Assembly: GCA_963543845.1 (NCBI GenBank)
Contig: CAUUCL010000011.1
Location: forward strand, 1 to 36,078
Reading direction: 5' to 3'
Length of the DNA: 36,078 bases
Source: CAUTNH01 sp963543845
Lineage (GTDB): Bacteria; Bacillota_I; Bacilli_A; Acholeplasmatales; Acholeplasmataceae
In this document: positions 1 through 8,000 of the stretch, in pieces
How the letters are laid out: each line of letters opens with the position of its first letter
Numbering within the stretch: position 1 is the stretch's first letter
Translations under genes and position numbers: made by a program
The notes under the pieces: generated by a model
What the model was told of the DNA's origin: nothing
Seen by the model: only the letters and a program-made list of their open reading frames with translations
The model's database searches: none

Positions 1-68
1 TTTTCAAATATACCTTTTGTGCATTTTTTTGTTTGATATTTAGTTGCCAAAGACTTTAAATTATTCAT
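1..68 (-). CDS. Partial N-terminus of a protein, possibly GIY-YIG type
   Basis: An ATG at 68-66 opens a minus-strand frame that stays open to the window edge (22 codons). The peptide is lysine-rich and ends with KGIFE. The layout of a short Lys/Tyr-rich lead followed by a G-I/V-F/Y-x-I turn is what small Bacillota GIY-YIG family proteins show at their N-terminus, but 22 residues cannot settle this. No Shine-Dalgarno sequence is obvious upstream. It lies beyond the terminator that closes the large minus-strand gene run, so it should be a separate transcription unit. It could also be a chance open frame. Confidence 0.35.
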   Translation of the reverse strand, partial: MNNLKSLATKYQTKKCTKGIFE

Positions 69-140
69 GTTTTAAAAACATGCTTTTATATATTAACATA
101 TTAAATAAAAAAAAACAAATAAAATGATAATAAAAGTAAA

Positions 141-177
141 ACAGCTAGAACTAATACCAATTCTAGCTGTCTTTTTT
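141..177. terminator. Bidirectional intrinsic terminator
   Basis: A perfect 10-bp stem (ACAGCTAGAA / TTCTAGCTGT, 141-150 with 161-170) has a 10-nt loop and is flanked by a T-run on the plus side (172-177) and an A-rich stretch on the other side. Read on the minus strand it lies directly after the stop of the last gene of the large minus-strand run (stop at 186) and is followed by a T-rich tail, so it most likely ends that operon. Confidence 0.85.
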
Positions 178-185
178 AACTATTT

Positions 186-680
186 TTACCCTTTTAATTG
201 TTTTCTTTTTAAAATTCTTAATACATCTTTTCTATTTTTTTCGCATATTATGCATAAATCATTATTAAATTCATTTATTAAATCGCTCTTACTTTTTAAA
301 TCAAATAAAATATCTTTAAAAAATTCTCTGTTTGCTTTTTCTAAATTGATATCATAATTATTTTTTTTAAAATAGCTGTGAACTAAATCATTTCTAAATG
401 ATAAAATCTCTTGTAAAGTTTTATACTTTTTACTATCTGTAAAAACTTTATAATCTTGCGAGTAGGCAATTATTTGCCCTAATGTCTTATTTTGGATTGA
501 TTTTAAAACCTCTTCGCTTTTTCTTTCTAAAATTTTAATATCTGTTATATTGTTAGTCTTAAAGAAAGTTGTTGCGATTGCATTTGCTAGGTTTTTTTCA
601 ATATACTGAACTTCTTTAATTATTTCAAAAAACCAAACTTTAATTTCTAAATCTAATTTATTTATCTCATCTACTAGCAC
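186..680 (-). CDS. HEPN-like all-alpha protein, function unknown
   Basis: A 164-residue, mostly helical, charged protein without signal peptide or membrane segment. Residues 96-101 read RNDLVH, the R-N-x3-H form of the RX4-6H motif of HEPN-fold ribonucleases, and it is preceded by a helix with LGQII, as in many HEPN proteins. That supports a HEPN fold; RNase activity is inference. No nucleotidyltransferase partner (MNT) lies next to it, so a classical HEPN-MNT toxin-antitoxin pair is not supported. The start is GTG, overlapping the upstream TAG stop by one base, with AAGGGG about 9 nt upstream. It is the last gene of the minus-strand run, just before the terminator at 141-177. Confidence 0.6.
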   Translation of the reverse strand: MLVDEINKLDLEIKVWFFEIIKEVQYIEKNLANAIATTFFKTNNITDIKILERKSEEVLKSIQNKTLGQIIAYSQDYKVFTDSKKYKTLQEILSFRNDLVHSYFKKNNYDINLEKANREFFKDILFDLKSKSDLINEFNNDLCIICEKNRKDVLRILKRKQLKG

Positions 681-2560
681 TACTTATCCCCTTGAATTTT
701 TAATATCTCAAGTAATTCTCTACCAACTTTAATATTTAAATAATAAATTAAATCTTCATAAAACTTAGTTTTTGTATTAGGGTCATTTTTAAATAAATTA
801 TTAATCGCCATTACCTTTTCTTCAAGAGTATATTTTTTGCTTGTATCGATTAAAACATCAAGCTCATCATCACTTCCGCTGTATTTTTTCTTAAGATAAA
901 TTAAAGTTGATTTTAGCGCAACTTTTATTACCTGTAAATCATTTTCTTCAATTTCAATAATTAAGCAAAACTGACTTTCAACAATTCTAAAGTCGGTTAT
1001 TTTATACTTTGATAAATTTTGAATTTTTTCAATAAAATTCTCAAATACAAAATGAGTATCTTTTATAAAGTTAGTATTTTTAATATGAGCGATTACTCCA
1101 TTTATTATATCCGAGTTAAAATCCATAAAATTACCAAATTTAATATTTTCAATTTCAAGTATTAAATCATTGCCTTTTATAGCAGGCTTTGTTTTAAAGA
1201 TGATAGTTGTTTCAACTTTTTTACTTGGATCATCATCTTTTGAAATTTCTATTTTAATTGTAACTTCAACATATCCACCTTCAATTTTAGTTAAATCAGG
1301 ATATTTTGCTTTTACTTTATATTTATACTTAGAATCTTTGTTTAATCTTAAAAGAACTCCCTCATCAAAAATTGGTATTTTTTTAAGGTCTTGTCTTTGA
1401 ACAGCATACATGAATATTTTTCTTAACTTTTCATGCGAGAGAGTAATTGAGAAAAGTTTATCGTCATCTTCTGTTATATCCTTAGCAGATGTATTATTTA
1501 ATCCTATAAAGATTTCACTTTTAATATCTTGAAGTATATCAACTAATCTTTCAGTATCTTGATAAAAAGATATACCAGTATCGTCTAAATTATTTTTAAT
1601 ACTATTAGTTTTTAGACTAAGGTTTAATTTTGAATCTTTAAAGGTAAAATCAAATACTTTTTTATTTGATACATCATCTGATAATTTAGAATATAGCTTT
1701 TTAACATCTTCTTCTTTATCTTTGTTATAAAGACTTTTTTTATTTGTTTCATCTTTTATGTATCTTAAAATATTTTCAATTGGCATTTTCATTATCCAAT
1801 TTTCAAAATCAAATGTTATAATGGGATTATTTTTAGGATATCCATCCTTTAAATCAGTTAATATTTTTTTAAGATTTAAATTTTTATCGGCAACTTTAAA
1901 TAATATTTTCTTAGCTAGATTAAGCGATAATATTAAATGTCCAACATAAGCTCTTTTAAATATTAAATTTATCGATTTAGTATCTTTGTTAAACTCAATT
2001 TTAAAAGTAAGATAAACCGATGTTTTATACTTTATCGGTTTAAAAATATCTAATCCCGCACAAATTGTAATAGTATCTCCACTTAGCTTAAACCAAGCTC
2101 CCTTAAAAGCGTATTGGGCTTCATTTTTTTTGTTATATATTTTCTTTAAGTAATACTTATCAGGATTATCCTTTTTTAAAAAGTTGCTATCTTTAAAAAA
2201 GGATTTATAAAAAAAGTTATATAGGATTTTATTTAAATCTTCTTGTGAAAGATTAAAATCAATATCTTTTTCGCCTTTATCGTTTAAATATGTATCAAAT
2301 TTTTCTTCAAGAATATTATTTAAACTATTACCATCATTTAATTTTTCATAATCAGGAATTATAAAATTATGATATGTTGATATTAAAACACAAAATAAAA
2401 TAAAAACAAGAGAAAATATTATAAGAAAAAACGAGAGAAAAATCTTAAGAACTACTCGTTTTTTCTTAGGTTTATCCTCTTTTTTATTAGATTCATTATT
2501 TAATTTTTCATCAAAGTCCATGTTTTGTTCAGGACTTTGATATATACTTTTTGTTTCCAT
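680..2560 (-). CDS. Large single-pass membrane-anchored protein, function unknown
   Basis: A 626-residue protein with a 35-residue charged cytoplasmic tail ending KPKKKR, one strong hydrophobic segment at about residues 38-62, then about 560 residues expected to be extracellular. The ectodomain is rich in Lys, Asp and Ile and has alternating hydrophobic patterns typical of beta-rich lipid- or wall-facing modules. No catalytic motif is recognisable. A distant resemblance to YpmS/DUF2140-like membrane proteins is possible but not demonstrable by eye. It starts with ATG overlapping the tsaD stop (TAATG) without a Shine-Dalgarno sequence, so translation is probably coupled to tsaD. The link to the t6A genes is likely only shared transcription. 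Confidence 0.75.
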   Translation of the reverse strand: METKSIYQSPEQNMDFDEKLNNESNKKEDKPKKKRVVLKIFLSFFLIIFSLVFILFCVLISTYHNFIIPDYEKLNDGNSLNNILEEKFDTYLNDKGEKDIDFNLSQEDLNKILYNFFYKSFFKDSNFLKKDNPDKYYLKKIYNKKNEAQYAFKGAWFKLSGDTITICAGLDIFKPIKYKTSVYLTFKIEFNKDTKSINLIFKRAYVGHLILSLNLAKKILFKVADKNLNLKKILTDLKDGYPKNNPIITFDFENWIMKMPIENILRYIKDETNKKSLYNKDKEEDVKKLYSKLSDDVSNKKVFDFTFKDSKLNLSLKTNSIKNNLDDTGISFYQDTERLVDILQDIKSEIFIGLNNTSAKDITEDDDKLFSITLSHEKLRKIFMYAVQRQDLKKIPIFDEGVLLRLNKDSKYKYKVKAKYPDLTKIEGGYVEVTIKIEISKDDDPSKKVETTIIFKTKPAIKGNDLILEIENIKFGNFMDFNSDIINGVIAHIKNTNFIKDTHFVFENFIEKIQNLSKYKITDFRIVESQFCLIIEIEENDLQVIKVALKSTLIYLKKKYSGSDDELDVLIDTSKKYTLEEKVMAINNLFKNDPNTKTKFYEDLIYYLNIKVGRELLEILKIQGDK

Positions 2561-3561
2561 TATTTTGTTGAATAAGGCTTAATTAAATATGTCTTTAACT
2601 CCTTTTTTTCTTTTTTACTTAATTTAAGATATTTATAATATGCAGCAACTGCAATCATAGCAGCATTATCGGTGCAGTATTTAAACTCAGGTATATATAT
2701 ATTATAATCTTTAAAATCAGTTTCTAAAATTTCTCTAAGTCTTTTATTAGCGCTAACACCACCACCAATAATTAAATTCTTTACCTTATAATCTTTTAAG
2801 GCTTTTTTAGTTTTTCTAACTATTAACTCAAGAGCAGTCTCTTGAAATGAGGTGGCCATATCGTTTGGATTTATTTCAATTTTTTTAGTTTTTAAATTAT
2901 GAACTTTATTTATAACAGCACTTTTTAAACCCGAATATGAAAAATCATAATCGTTTGATTTTGCTAGCATTTTAGGAAGTTCATATGTATTTTTGCCACT
3001 TTTTGCAAGTTTATCTATGACAGGCCCCCCTGGATAGCTAAGTCCTAAAACTCTTGCAACTTTATCATATGTCTCACCAATTGAATCATCCTTGGTTTTT
3101 CCAATAATTTTAAACTTTTCTACTTTTTTAGCGTAAATAAGTTCAGTGTGTCCGCCACTAATTAAAAGTGCAATTGCGGGAAATTTTACATCTTGTGATA
3201 AAAAAGATGCATATAAATGTCCTTTTAAGTGATCGCAACCAATTATCGGAATATCATTAGCAATTGCAAAACTATTAGCAGCTACAATCCCAACAATTAA
3301 AGAACCAATTAAACCAGGACCGTTTGCAACTGCAACAAGCGATATATCACTTTTTTTAATATTGGCATCTTTTATTGCTTTATCAAATACCTCACAAATA
3401 ACTTTAATATGATTTCTTGAGGCAATCTCAGGAACTACCCCGCCGTATAGTTTATGAATATCTATTTGTGATATAACAACATTTGATAAAACTTTGCAAC
3501 CATTTTCAACAACAGCCACACTTGTCTCATCGCAGCTACTTTCAACAGCAAGGATTATCAT
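2560..3561 (-). CDS. tsaD: tRNA N6-adenosine threonylcarbamoyltransferase TsaD
   Basis: TsaD transfers the threonylcarbamoyl group from TC-AMP to A37 of tRNAs that read ANN codons, working with TsaB and TsaE in bacteria. The 333-residue length is normal. Visible family motifs: VESSCDETS near the N-terminus, GGVVPEIASRNH at 40-51, the metal-binding H111-x3-H115 pair, LISGGHTE, YPGGP, GGGVSANKR and CTDNAAM near the C-terminus. The start ATG overlaps the upstream rimI stop (ATGA). tsaE, tsaB and tsaD lie together in this operon; the enzyme making TC-AMP (TsaC/Sua5) is not in the window. Confidence 0.97.
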   Translation of the reverse strand: MIILAVESSCDETSVAVVENGCKVLSNVVISQIDIHKLYGGVVPEIASRNHIKVICEVFDKAIKDANIKKSDISLVAVANGPGLIGSLIVGIVAANSFAIANDIPIIGCDHLKGHLYASFLSQDVKFPAIALLISGGHTELIYAKKVEKFKIIGKTKDDSIGETYDKVARVLGLSYPGGPVIDKLAKSGKNTYELPKMLAKSNDYDFSYSGLKSAVINKVHNLKTKKIEINPNDMATSFQETALELIVRKTKKALKDYKVKNLIIGGGVSANKRLREILETDFKDYNIYIPEFKYCTDNAAMIAVAAYYKYLKLSKKEKKELKTYLIKPYSTK

Positions 3562-3986
3562 AAGTGTTTAACATAGGTAAAAGAATCATCGTTTCCGTAG
3601 AATTTCTTTCTTCTATTTACCCTTACAAAACCAAGCTTTTCATAAACATGTCTTGCTGCAGCGTTTCTTACTCTTACATCAAGATATGCTCTTTCATAAC
3701 CTTTTTTAACAAGCTTTTTAAAAAGCCATGTTAAAAGATATGATGCGCATCCCATATTTTGATATTCCCTTTTTACCCCTATTCCAAATATTTCAATTTC
3801 AGGTTTACAGTAAGTAAATCCTACATATCCAATTATCATTCTATTTCTTGTGCAAACATAATAGTTAGCATTATTTTTTTTAAGCATAGCATTAAAAACG
3901 AAATCTCTTCCAAAAGATTCCCCAAATAAACTTGTTTCAATTTTTATAAGCTCATCAATATCTTTAAGCTTAATAGGTCTTATCAT
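3558..3986 (-). CDS. rimI: Ribosomal-protein-alanine N-acetyltransferase RimI-like (GNAT)
   Basis: A GNAT acetyltransferase. The chosen ATG at 3986 gives 142 residues beginning MIRPIKLKDIDE, which is how RimI proteins start; a longer frame to 4031 would add 15 residues inside tsaB. The acetyl-CoA-binding motif A is visible as REYQNMGCASYLL (Q-x-x-G-x-A), followed by the conserved C-terminal NAAARHVYEKLGF segment. RimI acetylates the N-terminal alanine of ribosomal protein S18 in E. coli, and in Bacillota its gene sits between tsaB and tsaD exactly as here. Whether this copy is S18-specific cannot be read from the sequence. No clear Shine-Dalgarno sequence; coupling to tsaB is likely. Confidence 0.85.
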   Translation of the reverse strand: MIRPIKLKDIDELIKIETSLFGESFGRDFVFNAMLKKNNANYYVCTRNRMIIGYVGFTYCKPEIEIFGIGVKREYQNMGCASYLLTWLFKKLVKKGYERAYLDVRVRNAAARHVYEKLGFVRVNRRKKFYGNDDSFTYVKHL

Positions 3987-4563
3987 AATTTTCGTAAGAA
4001 TAATTAGGCTCATATGAAAAATAATTTTCATCTTTAGCCATTTTCAAAACTTCACCATAGTTAATCTTAACACTTTCACTAAGTTTTTCATCATTTGTAA
4101 GATTTAATGTTAAAATGCCGTCAGTTAATTTTTTCTTTTCTATCTCATCTATAAGATAGACTCTCTCAGGTAAAAATACCTCGCCCTTATCATATCCCCC
4201 AAGATAAAATCTACCATTTCTAGCATCATATAAAGAAATATGCTTTTCTAAATATCCTGATGTAAGCAAAAAAAGGCTAGATACAGCTTTTAAAGGAATA
4301 TCTAAAGAGTACGCAAAAACCTTTGCAAATGTTCCTGCAACTCTTGCACCTGTATAACTTCCAGGACCAGATCCTACCACTACCATATTTATCATGTTTG
4401 GCTTAATATTATTTTCTTTAAGTAATAAATTTACAAAATGAGAAATGTAATAAGCATGATCTTTTTTGGCTATTCTTTCTTTTTTAGCTATTAAGTTATT
4501 ATCATCATCAACTAATCCAACATGCAAAAGCTTTGTTGAACTATCTAACACTAATTTATACAT
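3970..4563 (-). CDS. tsaB: t6A biosynthesis protein TsaB
   Basis: TsaB is the inactive ASKHA-fold partner that dimerises with TsaD. The 197-residue protein shows the N-terminal LVLDSSTKLLHVGL strand pair, the signature GSGPGSYTGARVA and the LYDARNGRFYLGGYD strand typical of YeaZ/TsaB. It lacks the metal-binding histidine pair of TsaD, as expected. It overlaps tsaE by 13 nt and rimI by 17 nt, consistent with coupled translation. The C-terminal part, after about residue 150, is short and poorly conserved, as in other small low-GC genomes. Confidence 0.95.
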   Translation of the reverse strand: MYKLVLDSSTKLLHVGLVDDDNNLIAKKERIAKKDHAYYISHFVNLLLKENNIKPNMINMVVVGSGPGSYTGARVAGTFAKVFAYSLDIPLKAVSSLFLLTSGYLEKHISLYDARNGRFYLGGYDKGEVFLPERVYLIDEIEKKKLTDGILTLNLTNDEKLSESVKINYGEVLKMAKDENYFSYEPNYSYENYDKTY

Positions 4564-5000
4564 TCTGCTATTTTTTTATATTTAACACCTGTTGGTATTA
4601 TTTTTACCTCTCTTTTATCATCACTAATTCTTGTAAATTCTAGTTTAATATTTTCTTTTGGGATAAACTCTAAAACATTACTTGCCCACTCAATTACTGT
4701 AATACCATCTTGGTAGTACTCTTCTAAATCAAAATCATTTCCTATTTTATCAAGACGATAAAAATCAAAATGATTTAAGTTATATTTTTTTCCAATATAT
4801 TGTTTAAATATTGTAAAAGATGGGCTGTTTACTTGATTTGATATTTTTAAATGTTTTGCTAGAAATTTAGTAAAAGTTGTCTTTCCTGTCGCAAGGTCTC
4901 CCTCTAGGATTATTACCTCATCACCACATAAAAGTTTAGATAATTTTTTTGCAAATTTATCCATTTTTTTTAAATTATCTATTTTAATCGTTTTAATCAT
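4551..5000 (-). CDS. tsaE: t6A biosynthesis ATPase TsaE
   Basis: TsaE is the P-loop ATPase that resets the TsaB-TsaD complex after each t6A cycle. The 149-residue protein has a Walker A GDLATGKTT at 34-42, the switch-like SPSFTIFKQY, the Walker-B-type HFDFYRL and the VIEWAS motif, in the family order. Length is normal. It overlaps degV by 8 nt upstream and tsaB by 13 nt downstream. Confidence 0.96.
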   Translation of the reverse strand: MIKTIKIDNLKKMDKFAKKLSKLLCGDEVIILEGDLATGKTTFTKFLAKHLKISNQVNSPSFTIFKQYIGKKYNLNHFDFYRLDKIGNDFDLEEYYQDGITVIEWASNVLEFIPKENIKLEFTRISDDKREVKIIPTGVKYKKIAECIN

Positions 5001-5853
5001 AATTTATATAAAACCCAAGTCCTCCTGGACCAATATGAGAGCAAATAACTTGAGTTATTAAATCTCTGTCTTCAATTTTAATATTTTTAATATCTTTAAA
5101 TTCTTCTTTTAAGCTTTTGAAAAAATCTTCTGACCTTTCATCGTTTGAAACTTGCTTTTGATAAATTGTAATATTTTTATCTTTATGCTCATCAATTATC
5201 TCTTGAAATCTCGTAAATATTGCATTTTTAGCCCTTACATGACCTAAAACCGCTGATTTATAAACCGATAATTTACCACATGCAAATTTTAAAATTGGTT
5301 TTATTCTAAGCATTTTCGCAATAAAGTATTTGACACTTCCTAATCTTCCGTTTATCTTTATTGTTTTTAAATCATCAACTAAAAAATAAAGGGCTCCAGT
5401 TTCAAGAAGTTTATTAACCTTTTCCATAGTTTTATCAATGTCATTATATAAATTAAAATACTCAATAAACTTTTCTAAAATATAAATAGAACCGCCCTCA
5501 ACTGACATTGTATCAACTACTATAACATCATCTTTTTTGCTATCAAGCATATCTCTTGCAAGATTAGCACTATTATATGAACCTGATAAAGTTTTACTAA
5601 GCGTAAAAACTACAACTTTATCAAATCCATTTTCAAAATGTTTATTATAGCACGCTAAAAACTCACCAGGAGTAGGCTGGCTAGTCATAACTCTTTCATC
5701 TTTTTTCAAAGCTGCAATTATCATATCATTTGTGATATTAGGAATTTCTTCTCCTTTAAGTAGGATTTTTAATTTTGCAACTAAAATATTATTTTCTTTT
5801 TTATAATTTTCATCTAAATTTATTGTAGAATCAACAACGTATCCAATTTTCAC
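4993..5853 (-). CDS. DegV family fatty-acid-binding protein (FakB-like)
   Basis: DegV/FakB proteins bind a fatty acid and present it to the kinase FakA, giving acyl phosphate for phospholipid synthesis; a fakA gene is present at 28582. The chosen GTG at 5853 has GGGGGT six bases upstream, gives 286 residues and starts at the conserved KIGYVVDST; an upstream ATG at 5922 would add 23 non-conserved residues inside the nifU-like gene. Further family motifs: TSQPTPGEF, SGSYNSA, the VVDTMSVEGG strand, and INGRLGS. Fatty-acid preference cannot be told from sequence. It lies between the nifU-like gene and tsaE. Confidence 0.92.
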   Translation of the reverse strand: MKIGYVVDSTINLDENYKKENNILVAKLKILLKGEEIPNITNDMIIAALKKDERVMTSQPTPGEFLACYNKHFENGFDKVVVFTLSKTLSGSYNSANLARDMLDSKKDDVIVVDTMSVEGGSIYILEKFIEYFNLYNDIDKTMEKVNKLLETGALYFLVDDLKTIKINGRLGSVKYFIAKMLRIKPILKFACGKLSVYKSAVLGHVRAKNAIFTRFQEIIDEHKDKNITIYQKQVSNDERSEDFFKSLKEEFKDIKNIKIEDRDLITQVICSHIGPGGLGFYINYD

Positions 5854-5854
5854 T

Positions 5855-6127
5855 TTATACCCCCGATAACTCATCAGCATTATCAACAATAACTCCGATA
5901 ATTCCTGGCACATATTCAACAAGAAGCTTTTCTAATCCATCATAGATTGTAACACTTGCCAAATCACAGCCAACGCACGCACCAGTTAATCTAACATATA
6001 CAAATCCTTCATCAATTTTAACAAATTCTATCTCGCCGCCATCACGATTTATATATGGTCTTATCTTGTCAATAACCTCTAATGTCTTTTGCTTTAATTC
6101 ATCCTCAGATAATTTATTTTTTATCAT
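5855..6127 (-). CDS. NifU C-terminal-domain Fe-S scaffold protein (YutI-like)
   Basis: A 90-residue NifU-type thioredoxin-like domain used to hold or carry Fe-S clusters. The hallmark GACVGCDLAS places the cluster cysteines at C51 and C54, preceded by INRDGGEIEF, which is diagnostic of this domain. GGAG lies about 8 nt before the ATG. In Bacillus the neighbours yutI and yutD also sit together. It overlaps yutD by 14 nt. Confidence 0.93.
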   Translation of the reverse strand: MIKNKLSEDELKQKTLEVIDKIRPYINRDGGEIEFVKIDEGFVYVRLTGACVGCDLASVTIYDGLEKLLVEYVPGIIGVIVDNADELSGV

Positions 6128-6389
6128 ATATTTTCTCCAAAATATAATAAGCTGTATTCATATTACAAGACTCACTTAAATAAATAGGAATATTTCTATA
6201 AAAATCTCTACTATTTTTATTTTGATCAAAACCTTTTAATCTTAATATATTGCTTGAAATATCCCCTACAATAAACTTGAATTTATTGTATATTTCAGGA
6301 ATATATCTTTTTTCAAAATACTCCCTATCAAAAGCATCACGATAATTTTTTAATATTTTAAATTTTCCATGAATTGTTTCAACTATCAT
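6114..6389 (-). CDS. yutD: YutD family protein (DUF1027)
   Basis: A 91-residue protein matching the small YutD family: KILKNYRDAFD near the N-terminus, a central IVGDISSNILRLKGF segment and a C-terminal Asn/Cys-containing helix. No biochemical role is established for YutD. The association with the NifU-like protein is conserved in Bacillota, which supports the call. The start overlaps the stop of the folate/isoprenoid fusion gene (ATGA), with a weak GGTG upstream. Confidence 0.85.
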   Translation of the reverse strand: MIVETIHGKFKILKNYRDAFDREYFEKRYIPEIYNKFKFIVGDISSNILRLKGFDQNKNSRDFYRNIPIYLSESCNMNTAYYILEKIYDKK

Positions 6390-7999
6390 TTTTCACCAAC
6401 TAATATATGGCACTCACAACCAATTGCTTTCTTTTTTCCAATTTTCCCAAGTTTTTCAGCTGTTGTTGCTTTAAGAGAAATTAAATCAGTTTCTAAATAC
6501 TTTTTTAAAAACTCTAACATTTTAGGAAAGTAGTTATTTAATTTATGGACATCGTAGTATAGTAATATGTCAACATTTATTATACTATAATTAGAATCTT
6601 TTAAAATCTTTTTACCGTATTTTAAAAACTCTAATGAAGATATATTTTTATATTTTATATCACTTGGTGGAAAATAATATCCCAGATCCCTTTTAGAAAG
6701 GGCACCAAAAATTGCCTCAGTGATTGCATGAATTACGCAATCACCATCAGAATGAGCTAAAAGCCCAAAGCTATCTTTTATAAATATTCCCCCAAGGTAA
6801 AGAGGTCTTTTTTTACTTATTTTGTGAATATCGAAACTATGTCCTATAAAAACTTTTTTACAATTTAAATTTTTAAACTCAATCAAATCATTTTTATATG
6901 TGATTTTACAGTTATTGCTTTCATGATAAACTCTTCCGATTTTCAAATTAGGAAAAACCGATTTAAAAAGCATAATATCATCTTTATAGTTAATATCATA
7001 ATTTTCAATTTTTAACTTTTCAAATAACTCTTTTTTTATAACCTGCGGAGTCTCACAAACAGTTAAATCAGAGATTATATTATCATCATCATCTCTTATT
7101 GTATTTATCGCTTTTTTACATAAGTAGAATGCATCATAATTTTCCTTTTCCTTATTTTCTAAAAGCCTAATAGCATTTTCTTCTAGATAAGGTCTTGCTC
7201 CATCATGAATATAAATATAATCTCCTTCAAGATAATTTTTAGCCTTTAGCATACTAAGATATCTTTTATTATCACCCGAAAGATATATAACGTCTTTCTT
7301 TTTATCTACATCTAAAAATCTTTCTAATGGAAGAATTACTATCTTTTTATAGTCTTTATTAAATTTAAAAAGACTATATTCAAATACCATTTTATCACTT
7401 GAATACTCTAAGCACTTATAAATATCTCCACATCTATTACCACTTCCTGCAGCAAGCACAATAACAGTTTTTTTATAACTGTTAGGAGATATTACATAAT
7501 CAAGCCTTACATCAAATTCATCATTTTCAAAATCAGTAAATGAGCCAGTGTATGAAATTCCTACTTTAGTTTTAATATTATGAGTTTTAAAATACCTATC
7601 ATAATAACCCTTTCCATAGCCGATTCGGTAGTTTAAATAATTTACCACAATCAAAGGGCAAAAAATAATATCAGGAACTACTTCAAAATTATTAGTTGTT
7701 TCAAGCGTGTTAAAACTTGATTTAACTAATTCATCCCCTAAGCTATATTTTGTAAAAATCATCTCCTGATTTACTATTTTAGGTATTGCAAAGACTTTAC
7801 CAGGAAAAAGACTGATAATTTTTGTAATATCAATCTCGCCTAAAATCGGAAAATATATTCCAACTATTTTACTTTTTTTAAAGTTGGAATCCATTGATAT
7901 TTTCTCAACTATTTTCTTAGATTCACTTTCAATATAAAAACTATCGTAACTTTTTCTAAAGTTAAGATAGTTTTTTCTTATTTCATCTTTTTTTAGCAT
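6386..7999 (-). CDS. Trifunctional fusion: 5-formyl-THF cyclo-ligase, IspD and IspF
   Basis: One uninterrupted 537-residue frame (start ATG 7999; a GTG at 8014 is possible) holds three complete enzymes. Residues 1-176 are 5-formyltetrahydrofolate cyclo-ligase (GEIDI; ATP-site signature RIGYGKGYYDRYF at 125-137). Residues 178-378 are IspD, the CTP-dependent cytidylyltransferase of the MEP pathway (AAGSGNR, a following lysine in the PKQ position, HDGARP, ETPQ, NCKIT). Residues 380-537 are IspF (zinc ligands D390, H392 and H424; HSDGD; ATTAEKLG). IspD-IspF fusions are known; adding a folate enzyme in front is not something I know of. The joint has essentially no linker: KKTVIVLAAG follows directly on the cyclo-ligase end. 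All three active sites look intact. Transcribed between the PAS/GGDEF gene and yutD. Confidence 0.93.
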   Translation of the reverse strand: MLKKDEIRKNYLNFRKSYDSFYIESESKKIVEKISMDSNFKKSKIVGIYFPILGEIDITKIISLFPGKVFAIPKIVNQEMIFTKYSLGDELVKSSFNTLETTNNFEVVPDIIFCPLIVVNYLNYRIGYGKGYYDRYFKTHNIKTKVGISYTGSFTDFENDEFDVRLDYVISPNSYKKTVIVLAAGSGNRCGDIYKCLEYSSDKMVFEYSLFKFNKDYKKIVILPLERFLDVDKKKDVIYLSGDNKRYLSMLKAKNYLEGDYIYIHDGARPYLEENAIRLLENKEKENYDAFYLCKKAINTIRDDDDNIISDLTVCETPQVIKKELFEKLKIENYDINYKDDIMLFKSVFPNLKIGRVYHESNNCKITYKNDLIEFKNLNCKKVFIGHSFDIHKISKKRPLYLGGIFIKDSFGLLAHSDGDCVIHAITEAIFGALSKRDLGYYFPPSDIKYKNISSLEFLKYGKKILKDSNYSIINVDILLYYDVHKLNNYFPKMLEFLKKYLETDLISLKATTAEKLGKIGKKKAIGCECHILVGEK

Positions 8000-8000
8000 A

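Noticed and set aside
124..357. Plus-strand open frame of 77 codons
   Set aside because: It runs through the bidirectional terminator and is antisense to the HEPN-like gene; no ribosome site and Phe/Leu/Ser-rich composition typical of antisense frames.
186..680. HEPN-MNT toxin-antitoxin pair
   Set aside because: No nucleotidyltransferase gene lies next to the HEPN-like gene; the upstream neighbour is a large surface protein.
3987..4031. Longer N-terminus for rimI (15 extra residues)
   Set aside because: Lies inside tsaB, has no ribosome site, and RimI proteins start at the MIRP position.
5854..5922. Longer N-terminus for the DegV gene
   Set aside because: Lies inside the NifU-like gene; the GTG at 5853 has an excellent ribosome site and starts at the conserved strand.
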